From positions 434,001 through 498,000 of the forward strand of contig NZ_JAGPXE010000002.1 in NCBI RefSeq assembly GCF_018070075.1: DNA of 64,000 bases, written 5' to 3'. Made by a program: the position numbers and the translations under genes. This stretch comes from Saccharopolyspora endophytica. Lineage in GTDB: Bacteria > Actinomycetota > Actinomycetes > Mycobacteriales > Pseudonocardiaceae. Below, piece after piece: positions 25,469 to 34,684 of this stretch (its first letter is position 1; the number at the start of each line of letters is the position of its first letter). The notes beneath the pieces were generated by a model that saw only the letters and a program-made list of their open reading frames with translations, made no database searches and was not told the origin of the DNA.

Positions 25469-26320
25469 ATGACCACTGTGGAAGAACGCGAAGAAGTACG
25501 GCGGCGGCCGCGTGCCTCGGACCGACTGGTCAGTGCGGTTCCGGGGCCGGCCCGCAACGTGGTGCTGGAAGTCGGCCAGATGTGCCAGCTTCTGGGCAAG
25601 GTCATCTACAGCGCGGTCCGGTACCCGCGAGGGTACTGGAAGGACACGGTCGACGAGATGTACTCCCTGCTGAAGCTGTGCTTCTGGCCGGCGACCTTGT
25701 CGATGGCGGGCTTCGGATTCCTCATCACGGTGATGGGTGTCGGCCTCCTGGTGCTGCTCGGTGCGGCGAACCGCATCGGTGGGTTCTGGGTCATGGCCGA
25801 CATCCGGGAGATCGCCGCGTTCATGGTCGGGATGGTGGTGGCCGGTGTGATCGGTACCTCGATCACATCCGACCTCGGAGCCCGGAAAGCGCGGGAGGAG
25901 CTCGATGCTCTCAAAGTACTGGGACTCGACCCCATCCGGATGCTGGTGATCCCCAGGGTGATCGCTACAGCGGTCATGTGCGCGATGCTGAACTTCTTGA
26001 CGTCCTTCGTCGGGGTGATCCTGGGCTTGATCGCCGTTGGAGCGCTCGGCGATACCACCACGGGTGCCTACATCGACAGCATGTCCCACAGCCTCTACTC
26101 GGTCGATGTTTGGGGCGCGGAGTTGAAGACCCTGCTGATCGGGCTGTTGATCGGCATCGTGTGCAGTTTCAAGGGATTGAACGCCGGTGGCGGTCCCGAG
26201 GGTGTGGGTCGGGCTGTCAACCAGGCCGTAGTCATCTGCTTCGCGCTGGTGTGGGTCTTCAACTTCTTCTTCAACTCGATCGTGCAGGGACTCAACCCAG
26301 ACCTGCTGATGCTGCGGTAA
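25469..26320 (+). CDS. MlaE/YrbE-family ABC transporter permease (first copy)
   Basis: This 283-residue integral membrane protein is the first permease of an mce importer. Several hydrophobic segments follow a cytoplasmic N-terminus, including a stretch near 85-100 (GFGFLITVMGVGLLVLLG) and others near 115-135, 175-200 and 245-270. SDLGARKAREELDALKVLGLDP is the coupling region that contacts the ATPase. It starts at an ATG after AGGGAG and is followed after ten bases by the second permease. Confidence 0.92.
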   Translation: MTTVEEREEVRRRPRASDRLVSAVPGPARNVVLEVGQMCQLLGKVIYSAVRYPRGYWKDTVDEMYSLLKLCFWPATLSMAGFGFLITVMGVGLLVLLGAANRIGGFWVMADIREIAAFMVGMVVAGVIGTSITSDLGARKAREELDALKVLGLDPIRMLVIPRVIATAVMCAMLNFLTSFVGVILGLIAVGALGDTTTGAYIDSMSHSLYSVDVWGAELKTLLIGLLIGIVCSFKGLNAGGGPEGVGRAVNQAVVICFALVWVFNFFFNSIVQGLNPDLLMLR

Positions 26321-26330
26321 GGAGCACGGA

Positions 26331-27188
26331 ATGTCCATGGGAGGCGTGCAGCCGCCGCTGAGGCAGGCTGTGCAGAGCCGGCGGCGGGTCGCACCGCGAC
26401 CGACGACGTTCGTCGGATCTGCGACGGCCGAAACCGTCGGCAGCATATCCATTTTCGGTGGCCGTGTACTAGCCGAGATGCCACTGGCAATCGCGATCTA
26501 CCTGTCCGAGTCGATCAGGCAGGCGGCCATCCTCATCAGATCGAGCAGCCTCGTGATCTGGTTCATGATGTTCGCCATCGGGTGCGAAGTCGGCTTGCAA
26601 GGGCACTACATCCTCGACCAGGTCGGCGCGTCGGACTACGTCGGTGTCTTCAATGCGGTCGGCGACCTGAAGGCCACGTCCGCGACGATGTGGGGATGGG
26701 TGCTGGCGGCGAAGGTCGGATGCGGCTTCGTGGCCGAGATCGGCTCGATGCGTATCAGCGACGAGATCGACGCTCTTGAGGTCATGGGAATCCACTCCCG
26801 TGCCTACCTCGCGGGAACGCGACTGTGGGCGATGTGGATCGTTGCTCCTTTCCTGTTCATCACCGGAGTCGGTTGTCAGAACGTCGGATCCTGGCTCGTT
26901 TCGCAGGTCATGCTGGATACGACCTCACCCGGAGCCTATTCGAACATCTTCTGGTCCTTCCAAGCCCCGGTCGATCTGTTGTACGCCCTGCTTTGGGCAG
27001 TGTTCCTCGGCACGATCATCGTTTTGGTCGGTTGCTACTACGGCTACACGTCTTCGGGCGGTCCAGTTGGTGTCGGCGTCAACACCGCGAAATCGATGAT
27101 GGTGAACATGATCATCGTCAGTGCTGCGGCGGCCATTCTCTACCAGTTCTTCTTCGGAACCACGATCCAGACACCGATTGCCAACTAG
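26331..27188 (+). CDS. MlaE/YrbE-family ABC transporter permease (second copy)
   Basis: This 285-residue permease is the second of the pair typical of actinobacterial mce loci. It has an AAGGAG ribosome site. GSMRISDEIDALEVMGIHS is the conserved EQ-type coupling segment, and hydrophobic segments occur near 60-80, 170-190, 225-245 and 255-275. With the 25469 product it would form the inner-membrane heterodimer that works with the ATPase at 27217. Confidence 0.92.
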   Translation: MSMGGVQPPLRQAVQSRRRVAPRPTTFVGSATAETVGSISIFGGRVLAEMPLAIAIYLSESIRQAAILIRSSSLVIWFMMFAIGCEVGLQGHYILDQVGASDYVGVFNAVGDLKATSATMWGWVLAAKVGCGFVAEIGSMRISDEIDALEVMGIHSRAYLAGTRLWAMWIVAPFLFITGVGCQNVGSWLVSQVMLDTTSPGAYSNIFWSFQAPVDLLYALLWAVFLGTIIVLVGCYYGYTSSGGPVGVGVNTAKSMMVNMIIVSAAAAILYQFFFGTTIQTPIAN

Positions 27189-27216
27189 GACTACATCGTT
27201 GAGTTGAGGAGTCCAC

Positions 27217-28032
27217 ATGGATGCCCATGACACCGAGGTCATGCCGTCGACGTTGATCGCCCCCGAGGCCAACGGCGACGGGCACGTCGCATCAGTCCAC
27301 AACCTCTACAAATCCTTCGGGTCATTCCAGGTGATGAACGGACTGAGCCTGGACTTCAAGCCCCGGGCGATCACCACCATCCTCGGGCCCTCGGGTACCG
27401 GTAAGAGCGTCCTGCTCAAACACATGGTGGGGCTGCTGGAACCGGATTCCGGGACGGTCAACGTTTTCGGACAGGACATCTGGGGGATCGCGGAGCGGGA
27501 ACGGGCGCAGCTGCGGAAGCGTTTCGGCGTCTTGTTCCAGGACGGTGCGCTGTTCGGGTCCATGAACGTCTACGACAACGTGGCGTTCCCGCTCCGCAAA
27601 CATACTGACAAGTCAGAAAGCGAGATCCGCGAGATCGTCACCTACCGGCTCAAGGAAGTCGGTCTGGAAGCCGCCGAGAAGAAGGCGCCGAACGAGATCT
27701 CAGGCGGGATGAAGAAGCGGGCCGGCTTCGCTCGCGCACTGGTGATGAACCCGGAGATCGTGCTGTTCGACGAGCCGGACTCCGGACTCGACCCGGTTCG
27801 AACCAGCCTCCTCAACGACGTGATCTTGAAGATCCACGAAGAGGACCGCGGCACCTACGTCGTCGTCACGCACGACATCAGGACGGCGAAGAAGGTGAGC
27901 GACTACGTCGGCCTGATCTGGCAGGGCCGCGTCGTCTACTACGGCCCGGCGGAAGAGGCCTTTTCGTCGAGCGATCCGTTCGTGCGGCAGTTCCTCGCCG
28001 GGGATTCGGTCGGCCCACTAGGAATGGACTGA
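27217..28032 (+). CDS. ABC transporter ATPase of the mce system (MlaF/MceG-like)
   Basis: This 271-residue ATPase energises lipid import. Walker A is GPSGTGKS (about 63-70), the Q-loop is LFQDGALFGSM, the signature is ISGGMKKRAGFARAL, Walker B is IVLFDEPDSGLDP and the switch histidine is in VVVTHD. The ISGGM signature and FGSM segment are characteristic of the MlaF/Mkl group. In mycobacteria the matching MceG gene is away from mce operons; here it lies between the permeases and the first Mce gene, which it precedes by one base. Confidence 0.93.
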   Translation: MDAHDTEVMPSTLIAPEANGDGHVASVHNLYKSFGSFQVMNGLSLDFKPRAITTILGPSGTGKSVLLKHMVGLLEPDSGTVNVFGQDIWGIAERERAQLRKRFGVLFQDGALFGSMNVYDNVAFPLRKHTDKSESEIREIVTYRLKEVGLEAAEKKAPNEISGGMKKRAGFARALVMNPEIVLFDEPDSGLDPVRTSLLNDVILKIHEEDRGTYVVVTHDIRTAKKVSDYVGLIWQGRVVYYGPAEEAFSSSDPFVRQFLAGDSVGPLGMD

Positions 28033-28033
28033 G

Positions 28034-29269
28034 ATGTTTCGAGCGGTGAAATGGGTCGCCTTCGCGGCTGTGGCGACCGCCGTTGTGGGCGGCACCGCCT
28101 GGGCCGCCGAGAACGACGACTACGAACTGCAGCTGGTCATGCCCAATGCGGCCAACGTCCTCGATGGGTCCCGGGTCGAGGTCGACGGTACGCAGGTCGG
28201 CACGGTGACGGGTCTCGAGGCGCGGGACAACAAGGCCTTGGTGACGGTATCGGTCGATGGCGACACCGCGCCTCTCCACGCCGGAAGCAAAGCACAGGTG
28301 GAGTGGCGGGGCTTGCTCGGCGAGCGGGTGATCCGGCTGATACCCGGGCCGCAGGGCAATCCGGAGATCCCCTCCGGCAGCCTGATGGAGGCTGGTTCCG
28401 AGCAGGTCGAACTGGACCAGGTGCTGGCGGCGCTCGACGAACCCACCCGCCAGCACCTGAACTCCACGGTCCAGCAGCTCGATCAGCAGCTCAAGGACAA
28501 TCCGCAGGACCTGCGCGCGACGTTGGACTCGGCCGGTCCTGCGGTACAGGAACTCGGTGAGATCCTGAAGGCAGTCGGGCAGGACGGCCCGGCGATCCAG
28601 AGCCTGATCCGGAACCTGAAGACGATGATGGAACCGGTGGCGGATCGGCGCGCGGAACTCGAGAAGATCGTGCGTGACCTGAACTCGGCCACCGGCGCGA
28701 TGTCTGCTGAGCAGGAGCAGCTCAAGCGGGCGCTGAGCGAGCTTCCGCCCACGCTGGACTCCGCGAAGCGGACCATGGACGGTGTGCCCGCCGCAGTCGA
28801 CGAAACTGCGCCGCTGCTGCGGGATCTGCGGCCGGCGACGCAGCAGTTGACCTCGGTATCGCAAAACCTCAGTCCTCTGCTGGCGGACCTGCGGCCTGCG
28901 ATGGCGGACCTGCGGCCGACGCTGAACGCCGCCGACGATCTGCTGCAGCGCACCCCAGCTCTGCTGGACAGCGCCCACACCACCGTGCCGGGCGTGAACA
29001 GTGCGGTGAGCCAGCTCAACCCGGCGGTGCAGTTCCTGCGGCCCTACACCCCGGACCTCATGGGCTGGCTCAGCAACTGGTCCGCGGCGTTCGCGAATTA
29101 CGACTCGCAGGGGCATTACTTCCACGGGTTGGTGCAGGTCGGGACGAATGTGTTGGACGACAACCCCGGTGTGAACGTCGGGCTTAAGGGCGGACCGAAC
29201 GCGCGGCCAGCGCCAGGCATGGCATCCGGCCAACCCTGGGTCGATGCGAATGGGAGTGCACCCCGATGA
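28034..29269 (+). CDS. Mce-family protein, 1st of six
   Basis: This 411-residue secreted or anchored protein starts with a clear signal sequence ending AWAAEND near residue 27. An MlaD/Mce beta-barrel domain follows at about 30-125 (NVLDGSRVEVDGTQVGTVTG), then a long helical region with repeated LRPA/LRPT segments. Mce proteins assemble as hexamers that form a lipid conduit across the envelope. Its stop overlaps the next mce start (ATGA). Confidence 0.9.
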   Translation: MFRAVKWVAFAAVATAVVGGTAWAAENDDYELQLVMPNAANVLDGSRVEVDGTQVGTVTGLEARDNKALVTVSVDGDTAPLHAGSKAQVEWRGLLGERVIRLIPGPQGNPEIPSGSLMEAGSEQVELDQVLAALDEPTRQHLNSTVQQLDQQLKDNPQDLRATLDSAGPAVQELGEILKAVGQDGPAIQSLIRNLKTMMEPVADRRAELEKIVRDLNSATGAMSAEQEQLKRALSELPPTLDSAKRTMDGVPAAVDETAPLLRDLRPATQQLTSVSQNLSPLLADLRPAMADLRPTLNAADDLLQRTPALLDSAHTTVPGVNSAVSQLNPAVQFLRPYTPDLMGWLSNWSAAFANYDSQGHYFHGLVQVGTNVLDDNPGVNVGLKGGPNARPAPGMASGQPWVDANGSAPR

Positions 29270-30642
29270 GAGCTTTCAGAAGTGCAGGATTGCGGATGGG
29301 CCTGGCGCTCGCCTCGGTGGCGGCCGTTGTCGCCACCGGGTTCACCGCAGCGGGCATGGGCGACGATGAGGACGTCTCTCTGACAGTGATGTTCCGCGAT
29401 GCCAGTCCGCTGATTCCGGGAAACCTCGTCCGGCTCGGCGGTGTCCAAGTCGGCGAGATCGAATCGGTTGAGCTGCACAACGGTCAAGCCGCGGTCAGGA
29501 TGCGGCTCGACCCGTCGGTGCTGCCCCTGCACCGCGACGCGACCGCGAAGATCAGGCCGGTGACGCTGCTCGGTGAGCGGTTCATCGAACTCGGCCGAGG
29601 CTCCGACAGCGCTCCTGAGATGGACGAGCCGCTGCTCATACCGGCACAGCGCACGAGTCGCGCGGTGGACCTCGACGAGGTGCTCAACTCGCTCGATGAT
29701 CCCACCAGCGCCGCGCTCGCGGCACTGGTCACCACATTGGGCGAGGGGACCGGCGGGCAAGGCGCCAATGTGGACGAAGCGCTCAAAGCGTTGGCACCGG
29801 CCATGCAGAACACACGCGAACTCGGATCGGTGCTCGAGCAGCAGAATGCGGTGCTCGGCCAGCTCGTGGACCGCACGAGCCCGGTCGCCCAGGCGTTGGC
29901 GGAGCGCAATGGCGGGAACCTCGACCAGGCGGTGGAGTCAGGCAAGCAGCTGCTCGCCTCGGTGGCCTCCCAGCGACAGGCGATGATGGACTCGCTGGCA
30001 CAGCTGCCCGGCACCCTGCAGAAGGCCAACCAAGTGCTCTCCGAGGTTTCCGGTGTTGCGGAAGCCGGCACGCCCGTGCTCCGCGACGTGCGGCCGGTCA
30101 CCGACGATCTGACGCAGATCACGAATGAGCTCAACGCCTTCGCCGATGCCGCGGACCCGGCCATGGGTTCCCTGCCGCCGGTGCTGGACAAGGCCAAGGG
30201 CCTGCTCGACCAGGCAGCGCCGGCGATCAGGGACCTGAAACCCGGCACCGACCAGCTTCCGGGTGTGAGTGCGTCCGCGCATCGCCTGGTCGGCGATCTC
30301 ACGCCGGAGATGACCACGGTGCTGGACTTCGTCAAGTACTGGGCCATGTCCACCAACGGTCGGGACGGCCTTGGCAACTACTTCCGCGCTTTCGTGGTGA
30401 CCACGCCGCAGAGCTTACTCCAGTACCCAGGTGTCGGAGTCGGCCCGCCCGGTGCGCCGACCCCGGCGCCGGTGCCGGAATTGCCGATCCCCGGAGTTCC
30501 CGGTGTGCCCCCGCCGGTTCCGGGTTTGCCCAGCCTTCCCGGTCTCGCAGGCCCTCCGGCGGCCAACAGCGACGGCAGCGCGACGGGACTCGACCAGTCG
30601 CAGGAGACGGCCCTGGTCGACCAACTGCTTGGAGGACGATGA
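29266..30642 (+). CDS. Mce-family protein, 2nd of six
   Basis: This 458-residue Mce protein has an N-terminal hydrophobic export segment (LALASVAAVVATGF, about 13-26), an MlaD domain (NLVRLGGVQVGEIESVELH, about 45-63 onward), an alpha-helical tube region and a proline-rich C-terminal tail of about 50 residues (PVPELPIPGVPG and similar). The tail may reach into the periplasm or cell wall. It overlaps its neighbours by four bases on both sides. Confidence 0.9.
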   Translation: MRAFRSAGLRMGLALASVAAVVATGFTAAGMGDDEDVSLTVMFRDASPLIPGNLVRLGGVQVGEIESVELHNGQAAVRMRLDPSVLPLHRDATAKIRPVTLLGERFIELGRGSDSAPEMDEPLLIPAQRTSRAVDLDEVLNSLDDPTSAALAALVTTLGEGTGGQGANVDEALKALAPAMQNTRELGSVLEQQNAVLGQLVDRTSPVAQALAERNGGNLDQAVESGKQLLASVASQRQAMMDSLAQLPGTLQKANQVLSEVSGVAEAGTPVLRDVRPVTDDLTQITNELNAFADAADPAMGSLPPVLDKAKGLLDQAAPAIRDLKPGTDQLPGVSASAHRLVGDLTPEMTTVLDFVKYWAMSTNGRDGLGNYFRAFVVTTPQSLLQYPGVGVGPPGAPTPAPVPELPIPGVPGVPPPVPGLPSLPGLAGPPAANSDGSATGLDQSQETALVDQLLGGR

Positions 30643-31928
30643 TGACAGCGGTGTCTCGATCGACGACGCGGTCATTCCTCGCCGGACTGGGCGGTATCGC
30701 AGTCCTCGGCGGGGTGATGCTCCTGGGCGTCACGGCCAACACGGGCGTCCCCGGTACCCCGGTGACGACGGTCCGGGCGGAGTTCGACCACGTCGGTGCC
30801 TCGCTGAAGGTGGGCAACGACGTCCGGGAGAACAGCTCCAGGATCGGGCGCGTGGCAGGACTGACATACGAGAACGGTCACGCCGTGGCCATCCTCGAAC
30901 TGGACGGGCGCGTGCCGGTCTACAAGGACGCCAAGGCCGAGGTCTGGGACCAGTCGGCGCTGGCCAAGAAGGTCGTTGAGATCCACCGCGGCCACGAGAA
31001 TACGGGGCCGCTGGGGAATCAACCCATCGCGGCCGAGCGCAATGTTGATTCCGCCGACCTCGATCACGTTCTGGACGTGCTCGATCCGCCAACTCGCGAT
31101 GCGCTGACCAGCACCCTCCGTGAGGTCGGCGGTGGTGCGGCGGGCCACGGGCAGGACGTGCACGACCTGGTCGAGCACGCCCCCGGGATATTGAACGGCC
31201 TCGAGAACACCTCCGGGGCGCTGAGTTCGCACGAGGCGAACCTTCCGGCGCTGCTTGACCGGGCAGACCAGCTGGCGGGCTCATTGAACGGCCGGGAACA
31301 ACAGCTTGCCGATCTCGTGCGGGAGGCCGGCGACACGGCCAAGGCCCTGAACCCGGACGACGGAACTCCGCTGCAGGACAGCATCAAGGTGCTGCCCGGA
31401 ACGCTCCAGCAGGCCCGTGCGGGCCTCGATTCGCTGGACGAGCCATTGGGCGATCTCCGTTCCGCTGTGTCGGACATCCGTCCGGGTGCCAAGGCATTGG
31501 GCACAGCGACGCCCGACCTGCGTGGAGTGCTGCGTGAGGGGGCGGCGCCGTTGAACATGGTTCCAGGCGTCGCGGAGAAGGCCGACCCGGCGATCGCGGA
31601 CCTTACGCGGACGGTGGCGGACGCGCGTCCACTGGTGCCCGCGGTGTCCAGGGGCCTGACCGACGTCGCCCTGCCGGTGAACATCCTCTCGGGTTACAGC
31701 ACTGAGGTCGTCAACTTCTTCAAGCGGATCGAGAGCATGGTGTCCACCGAGGTCGCACCGGGCGTGCATGGCGCACGCGTCGGGGTGGCTGCCACCGGTT
31801 CGTCCATTGTCGACGGTGGTGTGCTCAAGGATCCGGTGCAGGGCCAGGACCCCTACCCGGCTCCGGGTGAAGTCGATCGTCAGCGCACCGGGCTGTTGCC
31901 GAGTGCGGTCAGCGGAGGTGGACAGTGA
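30639..31928 (+). CDS. Mce-family protein, 3rd of six
   Basis: This 429-residue protein has a short N-terminal membrane segment (FLAGLGGIAVLGGVMLLGV, about 10-28), an MlaD domain starting with the VRAEFDHVGASLKVGNDVRE region and a helical C-terminal half. GGAGG lies just before the paired ATG codons at 30639 and 30642. It belongs to the same lipid-importer hexamer as its neighbours. Confidence 0.9.
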   Translation: MMTAVSRSTTRSFLAGLGGIAVLGGVMLLGVTANTGVPGTPVTTVRAEFDHVGASLKVGNDVRENSSRIGRVAGLTYENGHAVAILELDGRVPVYKDAKAEVWDQSALAKKVVEIHRGHENTGPLGNQPIAAERNVDSADLDHVLDVLDPPTRDALTSTLREVGGGAAGHGQDVHDLVEHAPGILNGLENTSGALSSHEANLPALLDRADQLAGSLNGREQQLADLVREAGDTAKALNPDDGTPLQDSIKVLPGTLQQARAGLDSLDEPLGDLRSAVSDIRPGAKALGTATPDLRGVLREGAAPLNMVPGVAEKADPAIADLTRTVADARPLVPAVSRGLTDVALPVNILSGYSTEVVNFFKRIESMVSTEVAPGVHGARVGVAATGSSIVDGGVLKDPVQGQDPYPAPGEVDRQRTGLLPSAVSGGGQ

Positions 31929-33367
31929 TGTCGTCGAATAGACGGAAGTCGAGGTTCGGCTCGCCGATCGCAATCGGAGCGGTCCTGCTGGTGCTGTCCA
32001 TTGTCGTGCTGCTGGCGGTTTATCAGAAGGAACGGGTCAGCACGATGCTGTCCTCCGGTGACGAGGTCCAGGCCGAGTTCAACCGCGCGTATCGAGTCAT
32101 CCCGGCAAAGTCGGATGTGAAGATCGCCGGTGTCGTCGTCGGCACCGTGACCGACGTGGCCAAGGGCGAGGGCGACAAGACCCTGGTGTCGATGAAGGTC
32201 TGGGGTGATACGACGGACAAGCTGGGTAGCGAGCCGTCTGCGATCGTCCGCCCGACGACGCTGCTCGGCGGCAACTACTACGTGGAACTCCAGCCCGGCG
32301 GCGATCGCCAGAAGTTCTCCGGTGATCCGATTCCGGTGGAGCGCACCAGCGTTCCCAGCGAACTCGACAAGATCCTCGGCGCGATTCCCGGCCGGGCACA
32401 GGAGAGCATCCAGAACACTACGCGGCTGACAGACGAGTCGCTGCGCGCCGGCGCGGGCGACAGTGTGGGCAACCTGCTCGAGCACGCGCCACAGGCGCTC
32501 GGCCCGGCGGGCGAAGTGTTCTCCAGCGTTCGCGGCACGAACCCGGAGAAGGACCTGTACCAAATCGTGCCGCAGCTCAACACGGTCGCCGTCGCGTTGA
32601 CCCAGCGGGACGGGCAGCTCGGGCACACGATCGATTCGCTCGGCGATGTCAGCGCGACATTGGGGCAGGTGCAGCGGCCGTTGGCGGACTCGATCGAGGC
32701 GCTACCGGCGACGTTGTCGGCCACCCGTGGCGGACTTGACGCCCTGCACGGGAGCCTGGACCGGTTGACCGCCACCGCGGGCAATGCAAGGCCTGCCGCG
32801 CAGGAGCTCGGGCCGCTGCTGGCCAAGGCCGATCCGGTTGTGCGGGAGGCCAGGCCGATGGTCGCGGAACTTCGGCCGTTGCTGCAGGACGTGCGGCCGC
32901 TGGTCGGCCGGTTGGTGCCGACGGCGCAGCAGGCGACCTCGACGCTCAATCACGTGAACGGGCCGGTGCTGGACAGGATCAACGGGCCGATCGCGAACGC
33001 GGTGCTGTCGCCCTGGAAGGGCACCGGAGCCTACGAAGGCAACGGCGGTACCGGGCACAAGCTCTACGAGGAAGTCGGTTACCTCGCTTCGCACAGCGCG
33101 AACTTGTCCAAGTACGGCAACAAGAACGGCCGGATGCTCGGACTCGGGCTCGGCGTTGGAGTTTCTACCGTGGGCGGAAACGACCCCGGCACGGCTCAGT
33201 TGCTGCAGTCGTTGGGGCTGTTGCCGGGTGGGGTCGAGGTTCTGCCACCTCCGGACCAGTCCGGCGACGACTTCTCCCGGATGCCGGCGACTTCACCTGG
33301 TAAGGACCATTTCCTCCCCCGTCCGGGCGGGCTGGTTCCCGGCACGCCCCAGACCCAAGGGAATTAG
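31925..33367 (+). CDS. Mce-family protein, 4th of six
   Basis: This 480-residue protein has a strong uncleaved-looking transmembrane anchor (IAIGAVLLVLSIVVLLAVYQ, about 16-35), an MlaD domain (SDVKIAGVVVGTVTDVAKG, about 62-80), a helical region with LRPLLQDVRPLVGRL-type repeats and a C-terminal domain ending in a proline-rich stretch. GTG at 31925 and ATG at 31928 are both possible starts around the preceding stop. Confidence 0.9.
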   Translation: MMSSNRRKSRFGSPIAIGAVLLVLSIVVLLAVYQKERVSTMLSSGDEVQAEFNRAYRVIPAKSDVKIAGVVVGTVTDVAKGEGDKTLVSMKVWGDTTDKLGSEPSAIVRPTTLLGGNYYVELQPGGDRQKFSGDPIPVERTSVPSELDKILGAIPGRAQESIQNTTRLTDESLRAGAGDSVGNLLEHAPQALGPAGEVFSSVRGTNPEKDLYQIVPQLNTVAVALTQRDGQLGHTIDSLGDVSATLGQVQRPLADSIEALPATLSATRGGLDALHGSLDRLTATAGNARPAAQELGPLLAKADPVVREARPMVAELRPLLQDVRPLVGRLVPTAQQATSTLNHVNGPVLDRINGPIANAVLSPWKGTGAYEGNGGTGHKLYEEVGYLASHSANLSKYGNKNGRMLGLGLGVGVSTVGGNDPGTAQLLQSLGLLPGGVEVLPPPDQSGDDFSRMPATSPGKDHFLPRPGGLVPGTPQTQGN

Positions 33368-33376
33368 GAGCGGACG

Positions 33377-34684
33377 GTGAATAGAAAGTTTTCGCTCAGC
33401 CGGGTTTGGGAGCGTATTCGAACGGTTCCCGGCCTGGGGCGCAATCTGCTCGTGCTTGCGATTGTGATCGTGTGCGGTCTGTTCAGTGCATCGGTGATCC
33501 TGAGCAACCAGCGGTTCATCCCGCCTTGGTCGGAGCGGTACGAGATCGCGGCGGAGTTCGAACAGGTGCCTGCGGTGAATCCGGGACAGCAGCCAAAGGT
33601 GCGCATCGCCGGTGTTGAAGTCGGTCAGATCACCGACAGTGAGGTCTCCGAAGGCGGCAATGCGCGGCTGAAGATATCGCTCGAGCCGGGGTACCAGGTC
33701 TACCGCAACGCACGGATGGTGTTGCGTCCGACCAACCCGCTCAATGAGATGTACGTGGAGCTCAATCCGGGCGGGCCACCGGCTCAGGCGTTGCCGCCGA
33801 ACGGCGTCATACCCGCGAGCCAGACCGAGCGTCCGGTTCAGCCCGACGAGGTGCTCAACCACCTCGACGAGCGGAGCAGGTCGGCCGTGACCAACCTGCT
33901 GTCCTCGTCCGACGTGGCGCTGGCCAATGCGCCGCTGCATCTGCCTGCTGGCCTGGACGCCACCGACGCGGCGCTGGTCCAGTACCAGCCGGTGCTGCAG
34001 AACCTGCAGACCCGCCGGGAGAACATCGCAAAATTGGTGTCGGCGCTTTCCCAGATCAGCGCCGCGGTCGGTCACAACGACGGCCGGCTGACGGAGCTGA
34101 TGGACGCCAGCGAGCAGACGCTGTCGGTGCTTTCCGAGCACAACGCGGACCTCGAGTCCACGATCGCGCAGCTGCCGGAGACGACCGGCCAGCTCAAGCG
34201 TGCGATGAACGGTGTCAACGGGCTGACCGGCCAGCTTAACCCGACGCTGGACAACCTCAACGCGGCGTCCGAGCAACTGCCGGAGGTACTGCGCAAGGTC
34301 AATGGCACCGTCGACAACTTGGGACGCACGGTTCAGGCTGCACGGCCGGTCGTGAATGCGGCGGGTCCGGTCGTGCGGGACCTCCGGCCGATGGTCGAAG
34401 ACGTGCACACCGCGTTGGGTGACCTGAACCCGGTTGCCCGCGATTTGGGACCCGACTCTGAACTGGTGGTGTCCTACCTCAACGATCTGCAGGCGTTCAT
34501 CTACAACACCAACGGGACATTCAGCCTCTCCGATGCCAATGGCGGCTTCATCCGGGGTCACGTGGCGGTCCCGCTGCCGGACGCGGGTGTGCTGCCGGGA
34601 ACGCACGGCGGTAACACGGGCGGGGCCCCGCCCGTGAAGCCTGACGAGCAGGGCGGTATTACGGGCGACGGGAGCAACCCATGA
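33377..34684 (+). CDS. Mce-family protein, 5th of six
   Basis: This 435-residue protein starts with GTG after TAGGAG. It has a membrane segment (NLLVLAIVIVCGLFSASVIL, about 23-42), an MlaD domain (PKVRIAGVEVGQITDSEVS, about 73-91) and a helical tube region. The fifth Mce is a lipoprotein in mycobacteria; here the cysteine in IVIVCGLF has valine before it, a poor lipobox, so lipidation is doubtful. Confidence 0.9.
   Translation: MNRKFSLSRVWERIRTVPGLGRNLLVLAIVIVCGLFSASVILSNQRFIPPWSERYEIAAEFEQVPAVNPGQQPKVRIAGVEVGQITDSEVSEGGNARLKISLEPGYQVYRNARMVLRPTNPLNEMYVELNPGGPPAQALPPNGVIPASQTERPVQPDEVLNHLDERSRSAVTNLLSSSDVALANAPLHLPAGLDATDAALVQYQPVLQNLQTRRENIAKLVSALSQISAAVGHNDGRLTELMDASEQTLSVLSEHNADLESTIAQLPETTGQLKRAMNGVNGLTGQLNPTLDNLNAASEQLPEVLRKVNGTVDNLGRTVQAARPVVNAAGPVVRDLRPMVEDVHTALGDLNPVARDLGPDSELVVSYLNDLQAFIYNTNGTFSLSDANGGFIRGHVAVPLPDAGVLPGTHGGNTGGAPPVKPDEQGGITGDGSNP

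Noticed and set aside
33377..34684. Lipobox in the fifth Mce protein, as in mycobacterial MceE
   Set aside because: The only N-terminal cysteine is preceded by valine and lies inside the membrane segment, which does not fit a lipoprotein signal.
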